From contig CAZIFQ010000034.1 in NCBI GenBank assembly GCA_964538375.1, positions 1-37,955 on the forward strand: a DNA stretch of 37,955 nucleotides, given 5' to 3'. This stretch comes from JAUUZQ01 sp964538375. GTDB taxonomy: Bacteria; Bacteroidota; Bacteroidia; Bacteroidales; GCA-2748055. The notes under the pieces are model-generated. The model was not told the origin of the DNA, did not search any database, and was given only the letters and a program-made list of their open reading frames with translations. Within the stretch, counting starts at the first letter, position 1, and the number at the start of each line of letters is the position of its first letter. The position numbers and the translations under genes were made by a program. This document shows, piece by piece, positions 1 to 8,881 of the stretch.

Positions 1-150
1 AATTAAAACATTATTTTTAACTAAACCTCTGGTCTAGGATTATGGGAGTATTATACTAAGTGTATTTGTAGTAAACTTTTGATATCCAATAACATAAATG
101 ACTATTCTATCATATATTCACAAACCAAATATTTAGAAATAAAACAAAAT

Positions 151-2007
151 ATGAACCATTCACAGATACAAGCTTTCATCAAAGAAATAGAACTTTTTCA
201 AGGCTTAACCGATCAGGAGTTTCATACCTTGTCAGAGAGCATAGAAGAGGCCACGTTTAAGCGCAACGAATTGCTATTTGAAGAAAATGGAGAACGTCAA
301 GATCTTTTCCTAATTTACGAAGGAGAAGTAGAACTTTTTAAAAGAAATATCTATCAAGAAGAAAAGCCTCTTTCATACTTTACTAAAGGAGATTTCCTTG
401 GAGAAGGTAGTTGGTCAAGCGATAGTAAACATTCAACAAGTGCCCGGGCAATAGAAACTACCCACGTGCTTTCAGTAAAGAAAGAATACTTTGTTCAGAA
501 CGGAGCATCCGCCTTAAAAATATTATCAAATATCTCCCAGGTAATCTCCCGAAGAATGCGCCATGCCAATAACCGGATGGTAAACGTAGCAGCACAATAC
601 GAAGCTGGAGAAACACGCCAGGAGCATGATCTGTTGGGTTATAGAAATGTACCCAACCAGGCGTATTATGGTATCCAGACCTTGCGTGGCATGGAAAATT
701 TTAACATTAGTGGTATTTCACTTAATTTCTACCCCGTACTTGTGGTGGCGCTAGCCATGGTGAAAAAAGCGGCTGCAGAAGCCAATCACGAGCTTAATTT
801 ATTGGATGATGACATTGCTGCTGCGATAATCACTGCTTGTACTGAGATTATAAACAAAAAATATCAGTTCCACTTTGTTATTGATATGATCCAGGGAGGA
901 GCAGGCACCTCTACGAATATGAATGCCAACGAAGTTATTGCAAACCGTGCATTGGAGATTCTGGGGAAGAAAAAAGGAGAATATGAGTATTGTCACCCAA
1001 ATAATCATGTTAACCTTTCTCAGTCAACCAACGATGCATATCCAACTGCTGTAAAAATTGCTCTCTACAATAATAACTTAACGCTTATTAAAACATTAAA
1101 AGAGCTTGTTAAATCTTTTAAAGCCAAAGGTGATGAGTTTAAGGATGTGCTAAAAATGGGACGTACCCAGTTACAGGATGCTGTTCCAATGACACTGGGA
1201 CAGAATTTTAATGCCTGGGGAACAACACTCGAAGAAGAAATTAAACGCCTGGAAGAAAATGCACGATTGTTTCTCGAAATAAATATGGGTGCCACTGCCA
1301 TCGGAACCGGAATCAATTCTGACCCTGATTATGCAGATAAAGTTGTGGCTCATTTACGAAAGATAACAGGATTGGAATTAAAAAATGCTGAAAACCTGGT
1401 TGAAGCAACACAGGACACAGGTTCCTTTGTGATGTATTCATCAGCTATAAAACGGCTGGCTGTAAAGCTTTCTAAAATATCAAATGACTTGCGATTATTA
1501 TCATCAGGACCAAGAACTGGGATCAATGAAATTAATCTTCCTCCTATGCAACCCGGATCTTCAATAATGCCCGGCAAAGTAAATCCAGTTATTCCTGAAG
1601 TTGTTAATCAAATTGCCTTTAAAGTTATTGGCAATGATTTAACCGTTACCCTGGCTGCCGAAGCCGGACAACTTGAATTAAATGTAATGGAGCCGGTAAT
1701 TGTACAAAGTATATTTGAGTCCGTAGAGATGTTGAAAAATGGAATGATGACTTTAAAACATCGGTGCATCAAGGGAATAACCGCCAATAAGGAAAGATGT
1801 TTAAAAATGGTACAAAATAGCATTGGTATTGTTACTGCTTTAAATCCTATTCTGGGTTACGAAATGTGTTCCCGCTTGGCCAAAGAAGCGCTTGAAACCA
1901 ATAGTGGAGTTTATGAACTATGCATTAAGAAAGGCTTACTTTCTAAAAAAGAACTTGATAAAATTCTCTCACCTGAAAGAATGATTAAACCACAAAAGAT
2001 GAATTAA
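151..2007 (+). CDS. aspA: Aspartate ammonia-lyase with N-terminal cyclic-nucleotide-binding-type domain
   Basis: The C-terminal ~460 residues are a full aspartase (L-aspartate to fumarate plus ammonia; fumarase/aspartase superfamily, cytosolic). Visible motifs include GGAGTS.MN.NE, QSTNDAYPT, GRTQLQDAVPMTLGQ, and the catalytic SS-loop signature GSSIMPGKVNP. Ahead of it lie ~150 residues resembling a CRP/FNR cNMP-binding beta-barrel (FLIYEGEVELF, then GDFLGEG). No HTH is present, so this is not a regulator. At the phosphate-binding cassette the GE pair is kept, but the Arg that contacts the cyclic phosphate in CRP is a His (KHSTSARA), so cAMP binding is doubtful. The open frame extends to a TTG at 79, but the ATG at 151 (618 aa) fits the domain start better. 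Ordinary aspartases are about 470-480 aa and lack this domain. An allosteric or oligomer-forming role for it is inference. The aspartase call is very secure; the ligand is unknown. Confidence 0.93.
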   Translation: MNHSQIQAFIKEIELFQGLTDQEFHTLSESIEEATFKRNELLFEENGERQDLFLIYEGEVELFKRNIYQEEKPLSYFTKGDFLGEGSWSSDSKHSTSARAIETTHVLSVKKEYFVQNGASALKILSNISQVISRRMRHANNRMVNVAAQYEAGETRQEHDLLGYRNVPNQAYYGIQTLRGMENFNISGISLNFYPVLVVALAMVKKAAAEANHELNLLDDDIAAAIITACTEIINKKYQFHFVIDMIQGGAGTSTNMNANEVIANRALEILGKKKGEYEYCHPNNHVNLSQSTNDAYPTAVKIALYNNNLTLIKTLKELVKSFKAKGDEFKDVLKMGRTQLQDAVPMTLGQNFNAWGTTLEEEIKRLEENARLFLEINMGATAIGTGINSDPDYADKVVAHLRKITGLELKNAENLVEATQDTGSFVMYSSAIKRLAVKLSKISNDLRLLSSGPRTGINEINLPPMQPGSSIMPGKVNPVIPEVVNQIAFKVIGNDLTVTLAAEAGQLELNVMEPVIVQSIFESVEMLKNGMMTLKHRCIKGITANKERCLKMVQNSIGIVTALNPILGYEMCSRLAKEALETNSGVYELCIKKGLLSKKELDKILSPERMIKPQKMN

Positions 2008-2079
2008 TGCAGGACTATTATTTGAGCAAGCGGAAAAACAGCCAATCCTGGAAATCCTAATCTCCCGAAAGAAGAAATT

Positions 2080-3447
2080 CTACTTAAACCGTCCGCCTGT
2101 GCGCATTGGATCACCTTTGTATCCCAATTGTTCCCAGTTGAATCTTGTGGACTCTTCCCTGAAATGGCAATCGGCACATTTAAGCGATCTATTGGCCGGA
2201 GCAATCATATGATTGATGGGCCAGTACATTTCTGTTTCCACGAAACCAAACTCTCCCGAATAGGCTATATTACTCTCTGCCATTCCCAATGCTGAGGCAC
2301 TGTTCCAGTCGAATGTGTTCCAATAGCCATCTTCACCGAATAATTTGGGAGTTATTAAGTAGTTGTTTTTTGAATCGTAAATTTGTTTGCCTCGCATTAC
2401 CTTGAATGGTGTAATTCTGGACTTTTCATCTTTAATATTTCCTTGAAGCCGGTTTAGCTCTAACACTTGTTCTGGATCTATTTTCTCTTCCAACTGGTAG
2501 TAATCAGCTTGTCCATTGTGCCACCGATATTCCGGAACCACTTTTTTCTCCCAGATAAAATCACCCTTCTTTTTATTGTATGTTGACATCCCGAATTCAT
2601 CAAGTTGATCAGTTTTATCTTGTCCGGCTGTGGACCAGTCCCACCAGGTTTTTGTTGGCTCTTCGCGAGCAAAGAAAGGGATATGACAAGTTTCACAAGC
2701 AAGGGAGCTGGTGTGATCGTTCACTATTTTTTTAACATGGGGCCTTTCATCATGGCAGTCCAGGCAAGCAATGTGATTACTGCCTTCGGCTAATGATCCA
2801 TGACTTGCTCCAAGAATCTTGTGACTTTCCCCGGAGTGACAGTCGGAGCAGGTAAAACCAAATTCCCCCATATGAATATCCAGGTCAGGCGATGGATTTA
2901 TCATGCTCTCGTCCATGTCTCCATGTTTCACCCCTGTTCCTCCACCACCATTGAAATGACAGATGCTACAATTCTTATTGGTGGTTCTCCCCACACTCTG
3001 TGCAACCTTAACTAAATCTACCGAAGGACCTGGCATTCCAGCTCCTGTGGGGATTTTTTTATAAGTGCCGGTTTGATCGTGACAAATTAAACAATCAATA
3101 TTGTTTCCATTTGTGAAATCGAATGTTTCATCTTTCCATCCATAACCAATATGGCAGCTGGTGCAACGGGCCCAATTTGAAGTTAAGGAGATACAATAAT
3201 TATTGATGATGTTTTGCTTTCCCATTCTCATTCTTATTCCATCTTTATTTACAAATTCATCGCCCGTCCAGTTCCAGTGCCTGGTCTTCATTATATCCTG
3301 ATCAATGCCCTCATGGCAAAGCAAACATGTTTCTGTAACTTCCTGTGGAGTAGTAAATGGGCCTTCTATAAATTCCGCATGATCTTCCTGTGCGAAAAGG
3401 GGGATTCCAAATAAAAAAGCGAAGAATACTGTTGTTAGAGTTTTCAT
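2080..3447 (-). CDS. Octaheme c-type cytochrome, tetrathionate reductase (OTR)-like family
   Basis: A 455-residue exported protein with a cleavable signal peptide (MKTLTTVFFAFLFGIPLFAQ). There are exactly eight CxxCH heme-attachment motifs, starting at about residues 41, 95, 119, 160, 200, 228, 251 and 424. Seven lie in the first 255 residues and the last near the C-terminus after a ~170-residue heme-free stretch. This count, length and spacing match the octaheme OTR family described in Shewanella, which reduces tetrathionate and also nitrite or hydroxylamine in vitro. The physiological substrate here is unknown. It would act in the periplasm and receive electrons from the quinol pool or another cytochrome. 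It is convergent with the aspartase (72 bp between stops) and has no visible operon partner. No membrane anchor is seen beyond the signal peptide. A general octaheme nitrite or hydroxylamine oxidoreductase relative is the main alternative. Confidence 0.88.
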   Translation of the reverse strand: MKTLTTVFFAFLFGIPLFAQEDHAEFIEGPFTTPQEVTETCLLCHEGIDQDIMKTRHWNWTGDEFVNKDGIRMRMGKQNIINNYCISLTSNWARCTSCHIGYGWKDETFDFTNGNNIDCLICHDQTGTYKKIPTGAGMPGPSVDLVKVAQSVGRTTNKNCSICHFNGGGGTGVKHGDMDESMINPSPDLDIHMGEFGFTCSDCHSGESHKILGASHGSLAEGSNHIACLDCHDERPHVKKIVNDHTSSLACETCHIPFFAREEPTKTWWDWSTAGQDKTDQLDEFGMSTYNKKKGDFIWEKKVVPEYRWHNGQADYYQLEEKIDPEQVLELNRLQGNIKDEKSRITPFKVMRGKQIYDSKNNYLITPKLFGEDGYWNTFDWNSASALGMAESNIAYSGEFGFVETEMYWPINHMIAPANRSLKCADCHFREESTRFNWEQLGYKGDPMRTGGRFK

Positions 3448-3588
3448 ATTCTTGATTTAAGGAGTGCATAAATATATGTGATTCTACACTTAAAAAAGAA
3501 AAATTTAACTATGCTAGTCAACACCAATAGGATATTAGGAATTTTTTTAAGCTAAAAAAGACTCCCCATCAATTCTGATGAAAAGTAC

Positions 3589-3675
3589 TTCTTAGTAGCG
3601 GGGGTAAACAAAATTTCCAAATTCGTATCGGTGAGCGATTTGGTAGAATTTATTAATCTTCTTTCTCGATTTTAA
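3589..3675 (+). repeat. Divergent copy of dispersed intergenic repeat (copy D)
   Basis: Starts with TTCTTAGTAG, as copy B does (CTTAGTAGAC). It can be read in frame as FLVAGVNKISKF...DLVEFINLL followed by a stop, loosely matching the peptide FEISNLDLMKDLKNVF encoded by copies A, B and C. It is the most diverged copy and may be chance. Confidence 0.3.
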
Positions 3676-3726
3676 AATTTTGTATCCCCTTGAGTATATT
3701 ATTCGTTGGTATTTTAGTTTAGAATA

Positions 3727-3874
3727 ATGGTAAAATGGCTGGAAAACTTCGCTTAGTTTGTGGATTTTTATTCTTGCATGTGCTCTGGCCCTTATTATTA
3801 CTATTATTATTGTAAGTTGGCTAACATTAAGAGCAGCAAGTAAAAATCCAGTTGAGACATTAAGACATCAATAA
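3727..3874 (+). pseudogene. C-terminal remnant of an FtsX/MacB-type ABC transporter permease
   Basis: The frame starting at 3727 reads MVKWLENFA and then hits TAG. The frame starting at 3755 continues the same family C-terminus: a hydrophobic helix (WIFILACALALIITIIIVSW) followed by the typical tail LRAASKNPVETLRHQ and a TAA at 3872. The intact permease at 6332-8707 ends with the corresponding KWLENFAYR, a helix, and KATRTNPAECLR. The remnant therefore lacks everything upstream of the last transmembrane helix, plus a few codons and the frame at about 3753. It lies just upstream of the hydrolase gene and could be the trace of a lost permease gene. Identification rests on family tail motifs read by eye. 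Confidence 0.72.
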
Positions 3875-3904
3875 ACAAGCAAAACGATTAAAAATGGTTG
3901 ATCT

Positions 3905-5396
3905 ATGAAGAATAAAACTAAGCTTGGGAAATTAAAATTGACGTTTTACTTATTATTATTTGTCGTCATTCATTGGAGTTGCACTCCCATAAATGAAAAA
4001 ATAGACTATCCCGTGGGATTTAAGTACTATCAAGTACAGGATAGTAGTCAGCGATATATATATAATCAAGATACTATTCCCCGTCCAATGCTTATTCATT
4101 TTTGGTATCCATCAGATGATCTTACAGATCTGAATAAGATGATTTTCAAACAATATGTCGATCTGATTTCTATACGAGAAGATTGTTCTAAACCTAAAGA
4201 AGTTATTGATAACGAAAGCACCAATTTTATAAATGCTTATGCCGGATATGCAAAGTCAAATTTCGGCATTGGATTAAATAGCAGCACGCAAGAAATCCTA
4301 AATTCACCAGTGAATGCTTCCCTTGATATTTCAATAGCCAGTGGTGAATTTCCTATGATTATTTATGCTCCTTCAAACAGTAAAACCCCCATACAAAATC
4401 ATCTCATTTGTGAGCAATTGGCGAGCCAGGGATTTTTTGTTATTTCTGTTGGTTCCGCAGGAGAAAATTCTATACAAAGAAAAGAACCGGGTAAGAGCAT
4501 TGAAGCACAGGTAAAAGATATGGAGTTTATTCTTGAATATATAGAGAAGAATATTATGCTTAAGTATTCAACTTTGGGTTTATTAAGTTTTAGTACTGGT
4601 GGGTTAGCAAGCGCCATTTTTCAAATGAAGCATCCCAATGTAAAAGCAGTTTGCTCCTTGGATGGCAGTCAGGAACACTCATTCTATATTTACCTTTCCA
4701 AATTGAAAGATTTCAATATTAATAATACGGAAGTTCCATATTTTTTGATGGTCAATAAAACCATCAGTTCCATTTACCCTTTTTTTAATTCTGTAAAATC
4801 AAGAAACAAAATCGCTTCGCGCATGCCATACTTAGACCATTTTGGCTTTGTTTCCTATTGGACATATTTCGACCAATGTAAGCCCGATACTTTGCAGCAT
4901 AATTATTCCATTAGCTATCAAAAGATATGTGAAAATACCTCCAGTTTTTTTTGATTTAACCTTGAAAAAAAATAGAAATGCCATTGCCAACCATACTACC
5001 TGGTTGTCTCAGGATAATGACTTTGTTATACCTGAGGAATTAAACTATTCACAAGGAGCGGATTTACTTAATGATTATCTGAAATACTCAATTGATTCAG
5101 CAATTTTAAAATACAATGAGAATAAAAATAATGGGTATGACAACTATAATTATAATGAAGAAGAAATTAGTTTTTTAGGCAAAACGTTGATAGATTATGA
5201 TATTGAATCATCGGTAAAGCTATTTGCTTTTAATACAGAGCAATATCCAAATTCGTGGCATGCATATTTTGACCTGGGGTTTTCCTACCAGTTAAAAAAT
5301 GAACTGGATCTGGCCAAAAAAGCTTTCCTAAAAGCACAAGAAATGAATCCTGATAATAATAACATCAAAATAAAACTTGCTGAATTATCAAATTAG
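3905..5396 (+). pseudogene. Alpha/beta-hydrolase lipoprotein with C-terminal TPR, split by a frameshift in a T8 tract
   Basis: The first frame (3905-4954, 349 aa) begins with a lipoprotein signal (hydrophobic run ending WSC, Cys near residue 26). It continues as an alpha/beta hydrolase resembling PAF-acetylhydrolase or dienelactone-hydrolase relatives, with a nucleophile elbow SFSTGG and then SLDGSQE. It stops at 4952-4954 directly after eight T residues (4945-4952). Removing one T joins it to the next frame, which runs through FFDLTLKKNRN to 5396. That part ends in one or two TPR-like helical hairpins (WHAYFDLGFSYQLKNELDLA, KAFLKAQEMNPD). The intact product would be about 496 aa. The lesion could be a real inactivation, slippage-based phase variation, or a homopolymer sequencing error. 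Substrate unknown; presumably envelope-anchored. Confidence 0.75.
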
Positions 5397-5410
5397 GAAT
5401 AATATTATCA

Positions 5411-5497
5411 AGATGTAAACTCGATTTGTTAAAGGATTTGATAGAAATTATCGATTCTATAAAGTTTATTAATCATCCTGTTTCGATTCGTTTTTGA
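5411..5497 (+). repeat. Divergent copy of dispersed intergenic repeat (copy E)
   Basis: Contains CTCGATTTGTTAAAGGATTTG, aligning with CTCGATTTGATGAAGGATTTG in copy A. The forward frame reads KLDLLKDLIEIIDSIKF and runs to a TGA at 5495. It lies just after the split hydrolase gene and overlaps an open stretch on the other strand (see the CMD protein). Confidence 0.4.
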
Positions 5498-5561
5498 TAA
5501 GCTGCTCGATTTCCAGCATGGACCATAAAAAACCTGATATATTGAAGGAGCAATAGAATAA

Positions 5562-6131
5562 TTATTGCTTTCTTTTCATCAACCACATCAATGGAAACAT
5601 AAACAAAAAATTGATAAGAAAGAAAATTAACTCAAAGATTATATTGCTTCCTTTAGCAGGTATGCCTTTAAATCGGCTTAAAACCGCATCCCAGGTATTT
5701 CCGTATAAATTTCCTAAGAAGATCATTCTGATGACCAACATAACATCATTAGCCATTTTATCACCGTAATAATCTATTAGTTTTTGCTTCATTTCAGCAT
5801 CCGGGTTTCGATTAGTTTCAGCATAGTGCTGTGCATATAAGAGGGCCATGAGCTCAAACTCCTCCGCATCTGCATGAAACTGAAGATTCATCATATTTTG
5901 AATTTCTGCTTCGTTGATACCACTGGCCAGTGCTTGTTTGGCATGAAACCAGGAGCAATAAGTACATCCATTGACAGCAGTTGTCACATTCATGATTTTT
6001 TCCATAAATGCTTTACTGATTTTCTTATCCCTGGAGATGCCTGTGATTTTTGGAGCATTCCATATCAAAAAACCCAGATCACTAAAAAGCAAGCCTGCTG
6101 TATATATTTTTTTGTCGAAGTATTGTTTCAT
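5562..6131 (-). CDS. Carboxymuconolactone decarboxylase (CMD/AhpD-like) family protein with C-terminal membrane helix
   Basis: A 189-residue protein of the CMD/AhpD alkylhydroperoxidase-like fold. The redox/catalytic motif is GCTYCSWFH, with Cys56, Cys59 and His63 in the CxxCxxxH arrangement used by AhpD for thiol-based peroxide or disulfide chemistry. The C-terminal ~30 residues form a strong hydrophobic helix (IIFELIFFLINFLFMFPLMW) ending MKRKQ, so the protein is probably anchored to the inner membrane, which is less usual for the family. Partner and substrate are unknown. It is a single gene with a good -7 element about 47 bp upstream. The frame continues open for 30 codons after its TAA (5469-5561), with sequence that could encode protein (GFLWSMLEIEQLIKNE), hinting at an older, longer C-terminus. 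Confidence 0.82.
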   Translation of the reverse strand: MKQYFDKKIYTAGLLFSDLGFLIWNAPKITGISRDKKISKAFMEKIMNVTTAVNGCTYCSWFHAKQALASGINEAEIQNMMNLQFHADAEEFELMALLYAQHYAETNRNPDAEMKQKLIDYYGDKMANDVMLVIRMIFLGNLYGNTWDAVLSRFKGIPAKGSNIIFELIFFLINFLFMFPLMWLMKRKQ

Positions 6132-6177
6132 TTGATTTCCAGCAACAGGGCCATAAAGAACCTGTTATTATTATTTT

Positions 6178-6185
6178 CAAATGTA
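6178..6185 (-). promoter_or_regulatory. Candidate -7 promoter element for the CMD-family gene
   Basis: TACATTTG on the minus strand matches the Bacteroidota -7 consensus TAnnTTTG, about 47 bp upstream of the ATG at 6131. No convincing -33 element is visible. Confidence 0.45.
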
Positions 6186-6250
6186 AGAAAAAGTGACTTT
6201 ATAGTAACAGAGTATTGAAGAAAATTGAAAAGCGAGGGAATGAAAAAAAG

Positions 6251-6313
6251 TTTGGAATATCTAACTTCGATTTGGTGAAAGATTTGGCCGATGTTGTTAA
6301 ATATTGGGCTTAA
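6251..6313 (+). repeat. Dispersed intergenic repeat (copy C)
   Basis: Begins TTTGGAATATCTAACTTCG, against TTTGAAATATCTAACCTCG in copy A at 22375. In the forward frame it reads FGISNFDLVKDLADVVKYWA then TAA, the same length to the stop codon as copy A (20 codons). It lies between two minus-strand genes and is not part of either. Confidence 0.6.
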
Positions 6314-6331
6314 CTATAAATTATATATGAA

Positions 6332-8707
6332 TTAATCAGACCGCAAACACTCTGCCGGATTTGTCCTGGTTGCTTTTATAACCACAAAGGTCACTGTTAG
6401 TAAAGATATCGCAAATACGATGAAAATTGCTAAAACAAACACACCAATATTTATGGATGTCCTATAAGCAAAATTCTCTAGCCATTTATCTGTAGCAAAA
6501 TATGCAATCGGGCAGGCAAGGATGGTGGCTATCCCCACCGTTTTTAAAATACCTGTATTGAGGAGCATAAGGATATCTGCAGCTGATGCCCCGTTTGTTT
6601 TCCGGATCCCGATTTCCTTTTTTCGCCTCTCACTGGTATATGAAACCATTCCGAACAAGCCTAAACATGCTATTAATATAGAAAATAGAGCGGAAAACTT
6701 AATAACAAGGCCGAATTTCGTTTCTTTCTCATACAATTTATCGTATTTATCATCCAGAAAATTATATTGAAATGGAAGATCGGGTAATGTTTCACTCCAT
6801 ATTTTCTCCACATGATCGATGGCAGCCTTCGTATTTTGCCCATTGATCTTAATCATAATCTTATACAACATCATCGAGTAGTTCATTAAAGCACAGGGTG
6901 AAATTTTCTGATGAAATGATTCGTTATGAACGTCTTTATATATACCCAGAATCTCTTGTTGCCCTCCGAATAGGGACATTCTGAAACCGATGATACTGTC
7001 CATCCCAAACTCTTTGGCAGCGGCTTCATTGATAATCATTCCACCCTTATCACTTGTTAATTCCCACCTGTAATTTCGGCCTTCCACCATTTCTAGTCCC
7101 ATGGTCTCAACAAAATCAGGATCAGCAACCATAAGTTGAAAGGATTTTTTTACTCCGTTAAACTCTTCGTTAACGCTTATATGAAAGGGATCACCAAATT
7201 CATTCCCCGCACGGCTTACATTATAAATCAAAGGGCTTTCTAAAACTCTTTGCTTAAATAAATCATACTTCTCATTGATATCCTCATTTGAGAAGAAGTA
7301 GATGAGGTTCTTATTATCAAAACCCAAATCTTTTGTTTTCATGAAATTTATCTGCTTCGAAATAATAACCACTCCAATAATTAGAATAAGAGAAACAGTT
7401 ATCTGAAAAACAGTTAAAGATTGTTTAAATATGTTGCCCTTCTTACCGATAGTCAATTCATTTTTTATTGTTTTTATGGGATTCAAACGAGATAAGACAA
7501 TGGCTGGATAAAAGCCGGCAAGAACACCTATAACAATAGCCCCTGCAAGAAAGATCAGAAGAATCTCTGGATTATCTATATATCCAATATTCAGCTCCTT
7601 ACCAACCATGTTGTTGAACAATGGCATTAAAATTTCTGTAAGAATAATGGAAGCAACGGTGGCAAAAAATACCAATACGATTGCTTCACTAATAAACTGA
7701 ATGATAAGATTTCTACGAGAAGATCCTGCCACTTTCCTCAGACCAATCTCTTTACTCCTTAAGGATGATTTTGCCAGGGAAAGATTGATGAAGTTGATGA
7801 CAGCAATCGCTATGATAAAAACACCTAAAAGAGTAATCAGGGACAAGAATTGACGCATATTATTTCCAAAGAATAACACTTCACCCAGTGGAACCAAAGC
7901 CATGTTTACTTCATTTAATTCCTCACTGTCAGGTTCAATTTCATAACTAACACACAAGAATTTGACATATTCATCCAGGGCCTTTTTTACAAAAGCATCT
8001 GGTTCAACCTGGTCGTGAAGCATGATATAGGTATGGTATCCCCAATTGCGGAAATCCTGATTAACGTCAATGCCTCCAGGTTTAATATCGCTAAGTGTGA
8101 TAAACGATGCAATGGCAGAATAGTTAATGGATGAATTTCCGGGTACATCTTCAATGATTGCTGTGATGGTGAAATCATGCTTGACGTTTCCACCTTCGCT
8201 TACAAATTCAATGATTTTGTTTAAAGCATCAGTACTCCCGAAAAGTTTTTTTGCTGATGATTCTGTCAGGATGAGTGAATATGGATGAATAAGGGCTTTT
8301 GACAGATCACCGGCAACTGCTTTTACACTGAACATATCAAAAAAGCCAGAATCTGCGTAAATAATATCTTCAAATTCAACTGGTTCATCTGATTCCAAAT
8401 GCCGTAGATATGCTCTTTTCCCACCCCCGTATGACACATCTATGCGAACCATATTCTGAATCTCAGGATAACTTTCTTGCATTGAATAGCCTAAGCGAGC
8501 GGTTGTTTCCAGTTCACCATTGACACTTACCTGGTATATTTCATCGTAATTCTCATGGTATTTATCGTAATTTAACTCACTCGCTACATAAATCAATATT
8601 AGCGTGAATATGGAGATCCCAACTGCAAGTCCCCCTATATTAATAACTGAATGCAGTTTAAACCTCAGTATGTTTCTGATGGCGGTGATAATGAAATTCT
8701 TAATCAT
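6332..8707 (-). CDS. ABC transporter permease, FtsX/MacB family
   Basis: A 791-residue inner-membrane permease of the duplicated FtsX type common in Bacteroidota. The order is N-terminal helix (about 20-43), periplasmic MacB-like core domain, FtsX domain with three helices (about 285-410), a central helix (SLTVFQITVSLILIIGVVII), a second periplasmic domain, and a C-terminal FtsX domain with KKEIGIRKTNGAS and the family tail KATRTNPAECLR. It has no ATPase; the partner must be encoded elsewhere. Substrate is unknown; relatives act in efflux, lipoprotein or envelope-stress transport. The longest frame starts at 8737, but the ATG at 8707 (MIKNFIITAIRNILR) matches where family members begin. It is divergent from the response regulator at 8882, which probably controls it. 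Confidence 0.9.
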   Translation of the reverse strand: MIKNFIITAIRNILRFKLHSVINIGGLAVGISIFTLILIYVASELNYDKYHENYDEIYQVSVNGELETTARLGYSMQESYPEIQNMVRIDVSYGGGKRAYLRHLESDEPVEFEDIIYADSGFFDMFSVKAVAGDLSKALIHPYSLILTESSAKKLFGSTDALNKIIEFVSEGGNVKHDFTITAIIEDVPGNSSINYSAIASFITLSDIKPGGIDVNQDFRNWGYHTYIMLHDQVEPDAFVKKALDEYVKFLCVSYEIEPDSEELNEVNMALVPLGEVLFFGNNMRQFLSLITLLGVFIIAIAVINFINLSLAKSSLRSKEIGLRKVAGSSRRNLIIQFISEAIVLVFFATVASIILTEILMPLFNNMVGKELNIGYIDNPEILLIFLAGAIVIGVLAGFYPAIVLSRLNPIKTIKNELTIGKKGNIFKQSLTVFQITVSLILIIGVVIISKQINFMKTKDLGFDNKNLIYFFSNEDINEKYDLFKQRVLESPLIYNVSRAGNEFGDPFHISVNEEFNGVKKSFQLMVADPDFVETMGLEMVEGRNYRWELTSDKGGMIINEAAAKEFGMDSIIGFRMSLFGGQQEILGIYKDVHNESFHQKISPCALMNYSMMLYKIMIKINGQNTKAAIDHVEKIWSETLPDLPFQYNFLDDKYDKLYEKETKFGLVIKFSALFSILIACLGLFGMVSYTSERRKKEIGIRKTNGASAADILMLLNTGILKTVGIATILACPIAYFATDKWLENFAYRTSINIGVFVLAIFIVFAISLLTVTFVVIKATRTNPAECLRSD

Positions 8708-8822
8708 AATTTGAAAGATATAACTCCCATAAGTCAAAATGCATACCGAAAACTTAAATGATTATATATTAGCATGTTATGCATTTATCAATATATAGAG
8801 CCAGTACTTTACTGACTAATAT

Positions 8823-8853
8823 TTAGGCATTCACTGCCTAATAATTAGACATT
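8823..8853. promoter_or_regulatory. Dyad and direct repeat between permease and response regulator
   Basis: TTAGGCA-TTCAC-TGCCTAA (8823-8841) is a perfect 7-bp inverted repeat. The half-site TTAGGCATT recurs as TTAGACATT at 8845, 22 bp (about two helical turns) downstream. It lies centrally in the divergent spacer. A binding site for the adjacent NtrC-type regulator is the obvious guess; no good -24/-12 promoter was found. Confidence 0.45.
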
Positions 8854-8881
8854 TATTGGGAAATGCTATACATTTACACTT

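Noticed and set aside
8708..8881. Sigma-54 -24/-12 promoter for the permease
   Set aside because: The best minus-strand candidate (TGGCTC...TTGAT) has wrong spacing and lacks the -12 GC, so it was not called.
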